Positions 50,689 to 63,118 of a stretch of DNA of 64,000 nucleotides are shown here, in pieces (position 1 is the stretch's first letter; the number at the start of each line of letters is the position of its first letter). The stretch comes from Polyporus tsugae (lineage: Eukaryota > Basidiomycota > Agaricomycetes > Polyporales > Polyporaceae), in contig JAHRBS010000001.1 of the NCBI GenBank assembly GCA_024305745.1, forward strand, positions 1,488,001 to 1,552,000, written 5' to 3'. Under the pieces are notes generated by a model. It was not told where the DNA came from. It saw only the letters and a list, made by a program, of their open reading frames with translations, and did not search any database. Position numbers and translations under genes: made by a program.

Positions 50689-52038
50689 TTACTTAACGCG
50701 ACCAATGAGGTTCACGTAGCCCGACGGGTACTGCCCGTATTCTTGATAGTTCACCGCTACACAGACGGCGCATGTTCAGCCTACGCGTACTGAACACACA
50801 TGAAAACTCACAATCTACAACACCAGCCTGTCCCTGCGAATCCTTCAACTTCAGAATCTCTGGCTTGACTGATCCGACCAATAAGAAACATGCCCGCCTT
50901 GCATAGATACACGAGAGCTCACATTCGAGTACAGACTCCCCGATGCATATGCCCTGCGCGATGTTCTGGAAGAACGGAATGGAGTAACGAGGCGTTGAAC
51001 CGGGTGGCGGCGATAGCACGCGGTGCGACGTCGCGCGTGCGACTCCCTGAGTGACAGTTTCCAAAGCTGCGACGGTCGGGTAGTCAGCCGCCCCCGTATG
51101 CCATCCGAGTGCGCACGAGACAAGAAGCGCGGATTCCCTACCTTTACCCAGATTGACAACGAAAGTGCCAGGGATAGGGGGCGCATCGATCCACTCCCCC
51201 GCAAGGTTCTGTACCTGCAGGCCAGGATGGTCGGACGCTTGGAGCAACTACCGAGCAGAACGGGGGGTCGTCATGATACAGTTTTCATCTGAAGGCCAGC
51301 TGGGCGTACGCACGAATGTCAAGAAGCCGCCATCGAAGTGCGGACCTACGCCCTGATCGGACTCGCCCTCCTTGCGGGCCGGGTATTTGACGATTTTCGA
51401 ACGATGCTGCATGAGTCCTGGCTTTGGCTTTGTGCCGCCGACGAAAAAGGGCGCGAGAGCCTCCTCTGAGAGCTCAAAGGCTTCGGCGAGCAGGCGGATG
51501 AACTCGTAGCTCAGTTGTTCGACCTGGGCCAAGTACCGAAGATACGTCTCTTTGAATCCAGGTAACGACTCTTCCGAGGGCCACTGATCATTGTCATCAA
51601 ACTTCGATTACTACGTCGCCAGTGGAAGGCTTGATAGAGAGCACTCGCCTGAGGAGGTCCCCAAAGTTTGAGGTACTCCGGATCTCCTGACTTCCACCGA
51701 CTCTCATAAAGCGTGCCGAAGTCAAACTGCTCCCTCTGATCCGTCTTGCCCTTGGTGAGCTCTGCCCCCAGACGCGAGTAACCGAAAAAGTGGGGAGAGT
51801 TGGTCATGGTTATACGGTCCTTCTCCTCGTGAGACAGGTCGAACAGTCGCGGGGTATAGTCCACCAGCGCGTCCATATCCTCGCGGGCAACCGGTGGATT
51901 GGAAAGGTATAGGAAGCCGACATTGATGAGAGCGTATCGTAGTTGCTCCACAAACTTGGCGTGTCCCTCGTCGGTGGCGAGGAGGGACCAGTCCAAGATC
52001 GGGATGCTGGAGAAATTGCTCTGTGGACTGGCAACCAT
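50689..52038 (-). CDS. Isopenicillin-N-synthase-like 2OG-Fe(II) dioxygenase
   Basis: Six exons (52038-51649, 51583-51314, 51247-51142, 51066-50923, 50868-50812, 50756-50689) give 344 aa, normal for the DIOX_N plus 2OG-FeII_Oxy family. The N-terminal domain starts IPILDWS and includes GFLYLSN. Metal ligands are His212 and Asp214 (HFDGG) and His270 (TSHRV); Arg282 with Ser (RYS) binds 2-oxoglutarate. It is a soluble oxidase or hydroxylase; relatives act in ethylene, antibiotic or pyrimidine metabolism, and the substrate cannot be predicted. Intron 1 (51648-51584) begins GCGAGT, a GC-AG intron. It lies 6 kb from the halogenase, with LRO1 and DUF6593 between, so a shared pathway is doubtful. Confidence 0.92.
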
Positions 52039-53671
52039 TGTGAGATGGTTGGGAGATGGCTGGATGGGGACGTCGTTTGGTCAATACTGGAGAACCGAAC
52101 ATACTGTAAATGAAGACGACTCGCACGGATTGGCCGCCGGATGTGGTCCGTCGATTCTGCTAGATGACGCGATATGTCGGACATCTGAGCCTGTGACCAG
52201 CGGCTTTGTAAGGAGGATAGGCTTGCCTGGAGTAGACTAGAGAGGTCGAACATCCTCTCGCACATATAACTGAGCTCATTGAATACATAACGAGGAGGAC
52301 CACAGTACTTAGCGCATCATCTATGGTGGGGTGGCAGCAGCTCACGGCCACGTTCCCGGTCGAAAGCCACGGACCGGTCGGCCGGCGTTCAATAATCACC
52401 AAGGTCCCGACTGCCCACAAACAGCGGCCTTGCGGGATCCACCATGCACATATGTCCATCCACACATTACAACGCTTTCCGAAATGCCTTCCACTGCGAG
52501 AACATATCCATCATCCACGTATCGATTCCCGGGTGCGACACTCCACGCTTTTATGTCTCGTCCACAGGCTACTCAACGATCAACCACCTGGACACGGACA
52601 TGGCTTCCCGGCCCATCCCTCCATGAAGCCAGAAGTTGACACTGATGCGTGGACGTCGACTCATACTTATTGACCCCATCCAAAATTGTGCCCTCAGACT
52701 CTACCGCACTTCCTTGGCCTGCCTCGAGGTTTCCAGAACTACAGGAGTCCCGCCGTCATAGAACAGAGGAGACCGTACGACCTCGACTGGCATGCTACCG
52801 GGCCATTGTCATACACGCTGGCATTGTGGACATCCTGCATTCACACCTAGAAAACATATACAGGAACAGGTGAGTACGGCGATCCAACCACTCTTTGATT
52901 AAAGTGCTCATGTTTACCGTGCCCGTTGAAAGCCCACTGGCCAGAACAAGCCCCGCTACGTTGTCCCACCGCCTCCGTGCTCAATTATGCTTGATGCCGT
53001 TAAGTCGGCCCGACTAATTGATCCCCGTCCCATGGCACGTTGGCCCTTCTGCCAGCGTCGAGAACGACGCTTTCTGCGAGAAGGCTCACCTCACGACACC
53101 ATCGCCCAGGCACCCTTAGGCCTCAATGCCTAGCATGATTGTTGGGTGAGCCGAGGCATCGCGCCATGCTATATACGCCCGACCGCCTTCCCCTTCCCTC
53201 CTTATCGTCGAGCGCGATGTCGGACAGGTTGTCCCACGATGGAGAACACCCACGATTCGGATTCATGGGCGACCGGATCGAGCCGAGCGTCTGGGGAGGG
53301 TTGCTTTGTGTGTGGCTTGGGATGTGGGCGGAGGGAGAGAACGGGCATGGAGAAACATCCGCTATGTGGTCCCCAATTGTCGTCTGTGTGCAGAGTGGAT
53401 GTCTCATGTGTGTATGTAGATGTGTGGAGGATGAATCTGAGCTGCAACTCTGTCTGAGTGCGAGTGCGAGTGCGAGTACGCACTGCGAGAGTATAAGTAA
53501 TAAGTGGGTGGAAGCGCACGGGCCTCTTTGCCGGGAGCCGCACGCGGGGATTGCCGGGCCAAGGGGTTCAACCTTTACAGTCGACCACCAACTCCCTCGT
53601 CTCCTGCCCAGGCGCCATCCTCCGCTTCCTCCGCCCTCCTCCCTGCACACACACGTTCTCCATCCCCAGCA
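52039..53671. other. 1.6-kb divergent intergenic region
   Basis: Between the dioxygenase (minus) and the PWWP gene (plus). Frames at 52331-52639 and 53123-54070 are open but low in protein-like features; the latter overlaps the PWWP exons and is a shadow. A GAGTGCGAGTGCGAGTGCGA repeat stands at 53455-53475. Confidence 0.45.
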
Positions 53672-55353
53672 ATGAGCAAAAAGGGCGCAAAGGCTCAGCC
53701 CCAAAACAAGGAGCAGTCGTACGACATCCGCGACGTCGTCCTGGCCAAGGTCCGCGGCTTCCCCCCATGGCCTGGCATGGTCAGTCTTTGCTTCACTTGT
53801 CGTCGCGTCTCCTCGCCGCGCGCGCGTCCAAGTCCCTCCAGAGCTCTGACGCCGCTCCTTCCCAACGCGTAGATCGTCGACCCCGACTCCGTCCCAGAGG
53901 CTGTCGCGAAGGAGCGTCCGAACGCGAAGACGAAAAAGGGCAACTGGTACTGCGTTCGCTTCTTCCCCATTGGTGACTAGTGAGTGCCCTCGCCTGTCCC
54001 TCGTGCAAACTGCGGTGTTCACAGCAGTTCCATCGCCCCTCGACAGCGCATGGATCGTCCCCAAGGACATCTCCAGGCTGCAGCAGCACGAAATACAGGC
54101 CTATATCGCCGAGCCCTTCAAGCGTTCTGGCGACCTCTTGAAGGGATACCGGATTGCCCTCGATCCCAAGGCGTGGGAGGAAGAAAAGGAGGCCGCTGCC
54201 GCCGAGGCCCGAGAGGAGGAGGCCAACGCAGAGGTCGATCAACTGGAGAGCGACGGCGAGGAGGAACCAGATGACGAGGAAGACAAGAAGAAGAAGACCA
54301 AGAAGAGAAAGCGCGACTCTGACGCAGCTCCTGCGAAATCCAAGGCAAAGGCAAAGAAGGTGTCTGCGGAGCCTGCCAGCAAGTCCAAGGCCACCTCTGG
54401 CAAGGGCAAGAAGAACGGCCCCAAGTCCAAAGCGATGGTCGAATCCGAAGATGAAGGTGGTGCTGAGGCCGAGAACGAGAGTGTCAGTAAGCGCACCTCT
54501 CCGCCACCAACGAAGAAGGCTAAGCGTGATAAGGAGGAGGATGCTGATTGTGAGTTCGCGAGCACTCGACTTACGCCTGTCTCATTTTCACTCACCACTC
54601 CCTCCCCCTTGTCCTGCGCATGTTACACTCATCTCGTCTGATTCGTCAGCTCCCCTTAACAGCGACCCCGAAGCTCTCAAGGTCAGGGAGTGGCGGCACA
54701 AGCTCCAGAAGGCGTTCCTCAACCAGAAGGTCATTCCGAAGGAGGAGGTTGGTCGTAATTCACGCTCATATAGTGGTGATGACTCATCACGACGATTTTC
54801 GTAGGAAATGCCCGCACTTGATCAGCTGTTCTCGACAGTAGAGAACTACCCTAATATGACAATGGAGTACCTGCTGGTGAGTATCGATAATTTCTTTGCT
54901 GGTCGTGCGAGATGCCGTACTTTCCGGGGCGTACCGCCTCCTTATCATCTCTTTGTTGCTGTCTTGTTTGGTAATAGGGCTGATTATTCCCCGTGGCCCA
55001 CGCCTTAGTTCTCGAAGATCGGCAAGGTCATGCGCCACATACACGTCCTCACCGACGACAAGGTGCCCCGAGATGATGAGTTCAAGTTCCGAGAGCGAGC
55101 CAAGGTCCTCGTCGACAAGTGGCATGATATCCTCAAGGCGAACGGCGCCGACGCGAAGCCTGCAACCAACGGCTCTCGCAAAGCCGCCGACACGGAGGAT
55201 GCTATTACGGCAAACGGCAAAGCCAATGAGGCGAAGGAGAACGGTATCCAGGCAGGGGAGGACGTTGCCATGAAGAGCGACGACGCTGGTCCGCCCAATG
55301 GTGCTGCGGACGAGTCTGTGCTCGCAGATGTGACCATGTCGGAAGCCGCATGA
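53672..55353 (+). CDS. PWWP-domain chromatin protein with LEDGF-like helical domain
   Basis: Six exons (53672-53779, 53873-53979, 54047-54549, 54650-54747, 54805-54876, 55009-55353) give 410 aa. Residues about 17-75 form a PWWP domain (VVLAKVRGFPPWPGM, WYCVRFFPIGDYAWI), the variant motif being PPWP. This fold reads methylated H3K36 on nucleosomes. A long Glu/Asp- and Lys-rich linker with NLS-like KKKTKKRKR follows. The second half holds a helical segment (REWRHKLQKAFL..LFSKIGKVMRHI) resembling the TFIIS-N/integrase-binding type domain of LEDGF. It probably links transcribed chromatin to a partner factor. Confidence 0.88.
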
Positions 55354-56067
55354 GAGACGATGGTGGGCTCCGCATTATATCCTCCCCCCTCCCTTGATGC
55401 TTGCGTTGGATGGATCGCGGCAACTATCGTCGCCGGACCTGTTCGTTTCGCCCACTGGCCGCCTTCTCTCAGCTGTCGCTCCGCCGCTCGAACGCCCAAG
55501 CTTTGTCAATGCTGATTTTTGTTGACGGTTGTACGTTTGCCCATTGTATCCTATATCTTCATTCCGCTTCCCTCTTCCGTCGCGAGGTTGTCTAGTCATT
55601 GAATGCGTTGTGCCGTCCAGCTGCGCCTCTCCCCCACTTGACATCGCATGCATATCAGTTGCACCTGTCTCCGCTGTCGTAGCTTACTCTGTCACTCCCA
55701 ACCACGCTCATATGTGCTTTACTAGTAGCTTAGCTCAGGTACCAAACGCACTACGCACAGAGCAGGAGGCGCGGTGCTTATGTAGATGTACGTGAAATAG
55801 CCTCTGCTCTCCTCTTGCATGCAGCAAGTACGTTATGATGCCGCTGTACATAATCGACCCCCCGCCCCCAAAGTATGTGTTACGTGTATGTACGTGAGAC
55901 GGTCGGTCGCTCAGACAATGAGGAATGAATCAGCATTGAAAATGGTAGCTTCAACACGAGGACATGCAAGAGATGAGGATGGTTTGCGTAGCAGAGTAGG
56001 ACAAGTCAAATGTCTGGCGCAAGTCAACACGGGGAGAGGACGACCAGCGATGGAACGGAGCAAGATG
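55354..56067. other. Convergent 3' flanks of PWWP and SEC2 genes
   Basis: 714 bp without a supported gene. Short frames on both strands lack motifs. Confidence 0.5.
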
Positions 56068-57681
56068 TCATGTAGAAACCTTGGGCGACGAGGCCGATGG
56101 AGCATCTGCCCACGGCGACTCCTCGCTGTCGAAGTAGCTGAGGGCTCGGGCAGGGGTGAATAGATACTGCCCGGGGGCAGATAATGGAGAAGGTATAGGA
56201 GAAGGCGAGTGCGTTGTGGAGGGCGAAGTCGTGGAGGGCGAAGGCGACGGCGAGATACGTAGAGTCGTGCTCGTACTTAATGTTGACGACTCGGAGTCAG
56301 TCGACACAGACACGGCGAGCTTCGCTTCAGGAAGGCCCTGATGTTCCGTAGACTCGTCGGTCTCTTTCGGCGAAGCCGTCGATGATGGCCCTGCAGTAAT
56401 GGTCCGCGCGGACAATGGACCATCGTTTGGGGAATGTAAGGGTGTGGTGGGTCGTGACTGTTGCGGCGATGGGATTCCAGACGAGGGGGATTTGATGCCC
56501 ACCGCAGATGAGGACGCGCGATGACGGCGTGAGCGAGGGGGCACAACGACGTCTTCAAGGGTTCCATCGACAACGTGTGCGCGAGTGCTGGCCGCGTCGG
56601 TGTTGCGTTCGAACAGCCGGAGGACGTTCTTCAACGCCTCGCCTTGCTCCCGTGCTTCCCGCAACTGCTCTTCCGTTTCGGCGAGCTTCATGCGCTCTGT
56701 GGCGACCATCTTATTCGCCTGGAGAACGCACTGTCAGCAGGCACAATATGAACAATATGAACATAGGCAAATTTCTCACCTCTTCGAAAAGTGCCTGCGA
56801 GAGTGACTCAATTTCCGCTTCAAGGGCGTTTTTTGCGTCTGATGCGTCCTTGTGTGCCTTCCGCTCTACCTCTAATTGATGCTGAAGCTCTTCGATTTCC
56901 TTCTCTCTGTCGCTGGGGGTCACAAGCGATGGGAGAGAGGCCGAGGTCAGATGAGAGCCGTTCAGCATCGGCGACTGACCGGCGGACAGCCGAGGCGAAG
57001 ATGGGCGACTCGTCGATGACGATCCGTTGCCAAACCGGAAGCGAAAGAAACGGTTCTCGGTGTTAGACGAAGGCGGCGCGGGCGATGGCATCGTCGCCGA
57101 TCGCGGAACAACGGGCGAGTGTTCCACAGCGGACGGGGGTTGGGAAGGGGTTGGGGAGGATGAGGAGTCGGTCGCGAGACTGTCTGTGCTCCGTCTGCGC
57201 TCGGCCTCTGCTTCTACCTTAAGGTTCTGCTCGCGAGCACTCATGCGGCGCCATCCCACGTCTTTAGAGTGGCCGGGATGATCGCGCTTGAGAGCGTCCT
57301 CGAGCATCTCGTTATTCGCGAGGGCCATCTGGAGGTTAGATTTGGCGAGGGTGAGCTCCGTCTGGAGATCCGTCTGGGCCTTGTAGGCCACCTTGAGCAT
57401 CGATGTCTGCCAATTCGGCCAGAGTAATAGGAAGAGTAAGGCACAGTGAAAGACCACAAGGGAAAGTGGGGACGTACGAGTTCTTCTATTCTGTTGATTG
57501 TCCTGCTGAGAGCATACCTGAGGTCCTCCTCCTGGCCCTGGGAGTGTACGCGTCTGATGTCCCTGAGCTCATCGTCGAGCTCGGAGAAGTATGGGGCCGT
57601 AGTCGTAGCAACCTTCAGAAGACTGTCGGAGCGGCGGGGGAGGTTGCGGTTTGCAGTTGAGATTGGGTATGACATGAGCAT
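56068..57681 (-). CDS. SEC2: Sec2-type Rab guanine-nucleotide exchange factor
   Basis: Three exons (57681-57478, 57406-56780, 56718-56068) give 493 aa. A long coiled coil runs through residues about 15-110 and 190-305; its end carries ALFEEANKMVATER, split by intron 2, the signature of the Sec2/Rabin8 exchange domain that opens Sec4/Rab8. The protein acts on secretory vesicles moving to the growing tip. A Ser/Pro-rich insertion separates two coil parts, and the C-terminal 180 residues are disordered (repeats of SPSP). The start at 57681 is followed by a second Met two codons later. Confidence 0.88.
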
Positions 57682-58233
57682 GTAGATCGTATACTTGAGG
57701 GTATGAGGTCTCGGAAGAGCCGGAAAATGGTAAGGTTCGACCTAGGCGGTGAGGAGATGCGAAGGTGACTGAAAAGGGCGAAGACGGGAAGAGGCTGGCA
57801 GGCAGCGGTTGATTCAATAATATTGGAGCAGAGCAGGATTTGATGGATCGGAGGGCCTGATCTACAGGACGAATGGCAGAGAAAAGCAGAAGATGCTGGT
57901 CGTGGCAGCAGTGTGCGGGGGAGGAGACGGCCAGCCAAGGATTGGTGAGAGGAGAGCCCTTGGGACCCGGCTGGCGTATGGCAGCGTGTGGACAGTCCAG
58001 GACAAGCTCAACGGCCTCGAGGAACAATATCCCATCCGGGCGCCTCTTTCTATCGCGCGCCTCATCCCTCTGCCAGCTGCAGCCTCAGTCTGCGACCCTT
58101 GATTTCACCTTTCCCTTCTCCTAGATCTACAAAAGCCATCCGGGGAGGCGGAGAGATGTACGTGTGCAATACGTTTCACAGCATTCACAGGCTACAGCAC
58201 CGTGTACGTCTTCCTGTCGCCCAGTCTACTTTG
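57682..58233. other. Upstream region of SEC2
   Basis: 550 bp between the SEC2 start and the 3' end of ELP6, both on the minus strand. Frames here (57862-58124) overlap on both strands and show no motif. Confidence 0.5.
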
Positions 58234-59144
58234 TTACAGTACGCCATTACCCGTCCCGCGGTCGAAAAACATTCCCCCAGAATCCGTCAATCGATACTGT
58301 ACAGCACCAGACCGGGTAATGAGTGCATGGTCTGGCTCCGCTGTTGCTGGACCACAATGCAAGGCCGCCTATGCACCATGCCGAGATCAGCCCAGGCATC
58401 GAAAAACTGGACATGTGGTAAAATAAACACCTGTCCGCTCACTGAACCACTCCGCCCACTTGAGAGCGGGAAAACGTCAATGTGATAGTGGCAAGATTGT
58501 AGGAGTCGTTTCAGAAGCTCGTCTGGCTCGCCAGGGGTCACTACGTGGTGTCGCAGGACAAAGGCGGCATTCTTCTGGCGGTCACGATATCAGCAAATGT
58601 AGAGACCAGATCATACATATCCATAAATACCTGTTGACAGAGCGAGCGTAGTGCTCGAACAAATCGTGATATGCACTCGACCGAAATGCCCATCCACTCG
58701 AGGGATGACAGGTCGTCGAGAATCACCAGCACCTTCTGTTCTATTCCACTCGAAGGCGGCGACAATGTTTGGTGGATTTGATCATAGAGACCCCTAAGAG
58801 GAACGCTCTCCAAGGACTCCAACGCAGGCGAGACATGCGGCATTGCCTCGATTATGAACAAGTTACAAGAATCCAAATGGCTAGCCAGGTTTAGATTCTA
58901 GTACGGTTGTAGTTAGCTCACGAAGAGAAAGAGAATTGTGGGGGATTGTCCATACGGATCGCCCTGCGACAGCTTTCCACTTTCCGATGTCCTCTGACAC
59001 AGAGATGAGCACAGCGGTGGAGTTTTTGGCCTCCTTCAGATGACCAGCCAAGAGCCGATGCAATAAGAAAGTTGCTGGTGAGAGTAACTCATCCGTGATG
59101 AGAAGCACCTCCCCTGGAACTGGGATTGAAGTTGGGGGAAACAT
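58234..59144 (-). CDS. ELP6: Elongator complex subunit Elp6
   Basis: Four exons (59144-58956, 58897-58631, 58574-58431, 58368-58234) give 244 aa. The RecA-like fold lacks a P-loop, as in Elp6: VLLITDELLSPATFLLHRLL, then NLNLASHLDSCNLFII, KVLVILDDLSSLEW and, near the C-terminus, SGAVQYRLTDSG-MFFDRG. Elp4-Elp5-Elp6 form the ring that binds tRNA and supports wobble-uridine modification by Elongator. The last intron must end at 58369; a nearer acceptor would leave an intron of only 24 bp. It is divergent from COG3 with 367 bp between the start codons. Confidence 0.9.
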
Positions 59145-59511
59145 CCTCGCTACGCAAAGCGGGCCCAATGCGAACTGTGAGGAGGCGGGCGACGAGGGCA
59201 GGATGTGTTCGCCATAAGTGCAGGGTGTTCACTGGCGCCGGCAATAACCGGATTGGGCTGAGGCTGTCGCACAACACGGCCAAACAACCGCTGTGGCTGA
59301 GCCTAAGTTACTGCAGTGACTACACCGGATGATACTCGCATATACCCACCAGTGCTCTCGTAGCAACCGCACCTGTGTTCTCTCTCTTGCCTGCTTCATA
59401 CCTCCGATCGAAAGCGCTGACCCACCCATTTCCACCCGTACTGAATCCAGTGAGTATCTACATCCAAGTCAGTCACCGCGACACGTAACATACGCTGTAT
59501 CCAGATTCAAG
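59145..59511. promoter_or_regulatory. Bidirectional promoter ELP6/COG3
   Basis: 367 bp between two divergent start codons. No TATA box or clear operator is visible; the sequence is of mixed composition. Confidence 0.5.
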
Positions 59512-62500
59512 ATGGCTTCCACAAGCAAGCGTCCACCCAACATATCCGTTCCCACTCCACACGTGAAACCTATAATCACCGTAGAAGAGTGGGAAACTGC
59601 AGCGCCTCTCGGAGACATTGAGTCGAGGAGCGTGAGCTTTATCCAGTCGGCGGGCCAGAGGTCTACCCTTCCGCTTAAGGTGCGTATTCCCTAGGATGCA
59701 TGCTAGGATGTTTCGTCATCTCTATGTCAAGTTTAGCGTGGAAGAACCAGGCCCATCGCCCCGTCCATCAACACCCACAACCCACATCCATGGCAAGCTG
59801 GGGCAGCTCTCCCGACCCAGTACGCCTAACATCGCTGCGAGTCACCGACCTCCTCCCTCCCATGCGCTGCATCCCAAGCAACCCATCCAGACTCCCCAAC
59901 AGTTCTACGACTGGTTCGCTCTCATAGATCGTTCTGTCACTCACAGCCAAGAAGCCCACATCCGCGCCCACCTTGGCACAGTGTCCGGTCACTTGGCGAC
60001 ATGCGACAGGCTAGTCCAACGCATTGATGAGATTGACACGGAAGTGGACGACATGCTTTCGGGTTGGCGGTCAGTAGAGGAGAGCGGGAGAAGCTTGAAG
60101 GATGCTTGTGAACAGCTCCTACAGGAGCGGGTAAACCTTCTTCCATTCGCAAGTGTAGGATGCGACTGAAACTCTTCCTGATAGGACCGCATGCTGGACA
60201 TGACCATCGCCATCGACGAGAGGCTAGAATACTTCCAGGAGCTTGAACAAGCGACGCGTATGTTGAACCACCCTGGAGAATCCCTCGTCCTACAAGGGGA
60301 CTTCTTGTACATGGTCGAGCGGGTTGACGTCTGCATCGACTACTTGAAGGCTCACGTTAGTGATTTTATTCGTGACCTGCGACTGTGCTAAAATGACCCA
60401 CCCACAGCGACATTTCAAAGAAGCAGAGATATATCTACTCCGCTTTCAACAGTGTATGACGCGGGCTATGACCTTGATCAGGATGTACTTCGTGGGCTCC
60501 CTGCGTGCGCTGACCGCGGACGTTTCAAAACGGTTATCGGAAAAGGTAACCGTCTTCCTTCTTTTCGCTTCAATTTCGTCCGACCTGAATTACTGCCTGA
60601 CAGGATGTCTCCACCACAGCCCAAACACATCTGCTGTACACGAGGTTCCAAACTGTATCAGGACCCCTCGCGCCTCTGCTGGCGGAGCTAGAACGTCGTG
60701 CCCAGGCCCATCCTGACGAGCTGTCTGCGCTTCTGGCCGAGTGTCATGCCGCGTACTTCTCGGCGCGCAAAGGCCTTCTGGTCGGCCGTCTGATGGAAGA
60801 AATCAAGGGATTGGATCCAGCGAGGACAGAACTTGTTGAGCTCGTGAGTCCAGAAAGGCCTCATCGTATTCGAAATCTCACGCGCCAAGCTAGACCCGGG
60901 CTGGATGCAGTTATCTCAAGCAGCTGTGCACGGACGAGTTCACGCTATTTCGGGCATTCTTCAATTCCGGGGAAGAGCAGCTATAGTATGTAGTGCCGCG
61001 ATCTCTGCCTTGTCCTCGTAAAGCTAACACTCCAGATAGTCAATACCTAGAGAGTCTTTGCGACTACCTCTACGACGACCTCCGACCACGGATCCTACAC
61101 GAACCTCGTCTAACGGCACTTTGCGAAGTCTGCACTGTCTTGCAAGCATTGATGGTGTTGGACATCCCGTCATTACCGGAGTCGTCTTCTGATGAGGAGG
61201 GGGACCTCGATGAACTCACTTTCGATTTGGATCAGCCCAGGCGCCAGAAAGGGCTGCGGACTCTCCACATTAGCCACCTATTGCAGATGGTTCTGCAAGA
61301 CGCCCAGACGCGCCTCTTCTTCAAGGCACAATCTGTCATTCAGTCTGAGATAAGGTATTACGTCCCCAAGGCAGAAGACCTGGCGTACCCAGACAAACTC
61401 CTCGGTGAGCAGTCCGCCTTCTCTCTTTAGTGAGGGTGTTTCATTGACAAAGTAATCGTAGCCGCAAGAAACCCTCTTTCTGGTACGGAGATTAAGGAGA
61501 AGCAGAGCGTTAGCCAGCTCTTCCAGCTCAAGTCCTTGGACAAGCAGGAAACCTGGTACCCAACTCTACAAAAAACCGTCTGGGTGCTTTCCCAGCTAAA
61601 GGACTTCGTCAAGGTACCATTATGTCTCATGTCCTTTCCACGACACTAACATGTCAGAAAGCCCGCCATCTTCGATGATCTGGCACAAGAAGCAATTAAC
61701 TACTGCAAGCAGACCCTCGTCAGCGCCGCTGAAACGCTGAAGTCGAGGAACCCGCCATCGTCCATCTTCGAGGGACAACTCTTCCTTTCCCGCCACCTGC
61801 TCATTCTCAAGGAGATGACCCAGAACCTCGACCTCGTGCACCGGAGCGTCGACCGGAGAATTGACCTCTCGGGCGTGAATGGTACGTCCGATGGATACAT
61901 TCCCACACCCCGGCGCCCTCGCTCACGGCCGCTCAGAAACCCTGGCCTCGATGCTCGGCAGGACGACGTCTCTTCTCCCGAACGCCCTCTTGACTTCCCT
62001 CGGCATGCCGCGTGACGAAGACCTGACGGACGTCCGCCACGTGAGTGTGCCTTCCCTGATTCCTGCGAGCCCACAGACGCAGCCAGAACGCAGTGTGCTA
62101 ACACTGTCTGCCGTGCCGCGTGATCCGCCTCTGACAGGGGATCGACCAGGAACTGAAACAGGCTTGCGAAGCCGTCATCCAATCCGGTATCGACGCTGTC
62201 TCCGGCGGCGTGCGTGCATGGGTGGACAGAGTCCGCGCGACCTACGCCCTCGCCAACGATCCCATCAACCCAGGCGGGAAGGCCGCTCTCCCTCGCCCAG
62301 AGTCGGCGACCGAGTCAAGTTGGGCAGGAGTCGATGTTGCACAGTCGTTCATCGACCGGATGCAGTTCGAGTTGGAGCGCGACATCCACAGAGTCTCGAT
62401 AAATCTACGCCTTTACATCGAGGACGAGCGCACAGTGGAGGTTTTACTGAAGCACATGCAGGACAGAGTCGTGGACGACTGTATGGACTTTAGCGACCTC

Positions 62501-62659
62501 ATCTCGAACCTCCACAACGGGACTATGCGATCCAAAGCGCCGACTGCGGAATATGTGAGGGCGAGGGTTGTGCGGGGAAGCGCGGAGGACTGGAAACCAC
62601 AGTCGAATGAGAATGTTATACCGCCGAATGGCAGTAGCAGTAGTGGTGCTATATCCTAA
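59512..62659 (+). CDS. COG3: Conserved oligomeric Golgi complex subunit 3
   Basis: Eleven exons (59512-59679, 59732-60130, 60185-60355, 60408-60545, 60604-60843, 60894-60985, 61040-61404, 61462-61613, 61662-61881, 61937-62040, 62138-62659) give 856 aa, near the family length. The Sec34/COG3 domain is recognised by TPQQFYDWFALID, a long helical stretch (CDRLVQRIDEIDTEVDDML), YFQELEQATRMLNHPG, DDLRPRILHEPRL and LFFKAQSVIQSEIRYY. COG3 belongs to lobe A of the COG tether, needed for retrograde traffic within the Golgi and for glycosylation. The N-terminus (to about residue 100) is Pro/Ser-rich. Confidence 0.95.
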
Positions 62660-63118
62660 TTTCGCCGTGCGCTTGTTGCCGATTAGAACGTTTTTATACA
62701 CTCCAGAGTCGCGACAAGGGTCTCGCCGTGGGCGCGAGAGCGATGGGTATTCCGGGATGTGGCTACGGCCGGAAAGCAACTAAACGCTACACTATGCAAG
62801 GGAGCACTTCCGGTAAATCAAGACTAACGACGACCGTTATTCGTAAAGATATGGTGGGCTGGACGAATCTGATGCGGAGATTATGGATATGGATGTGATT
62901 GCGCTGGAAGGTTGGAGAGCTATGTGTTCATGTCCGATGGAATGAGGGGCGTGCGTATGGAAGTAAACGTGAACGTAAAGAAGCGGTATCATGAGTGTTC
63001 GTTAGATTCACCCAACAGCGAAACCCAGCACAAGAAGGAGAAGTAGGGACATGCGTCTTCTCGCGCTGTCTATCCTCGAAAAGTTGACAGGGTCGAGGAT
63101 AGTGTGCGCGCCGACCAT
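62660..63118. other. 3' flank between COG3 and the last gene
   Basis: 460 bp with no supported gene; convergent 3' ends. Confidence 0.5.

Noticed and set aside
53123..54070. 315-codon minus-strand frame
   Set aside because: It overlaps the PWWP exons in antisense and has no protein-like pattern.
58407..58430. 24-bp intron in ELP6
   Set aside because: It is too short for splicing. The acceptor at 58369-58370 gives a 62-bp intron and restores the conserved C-terminus.
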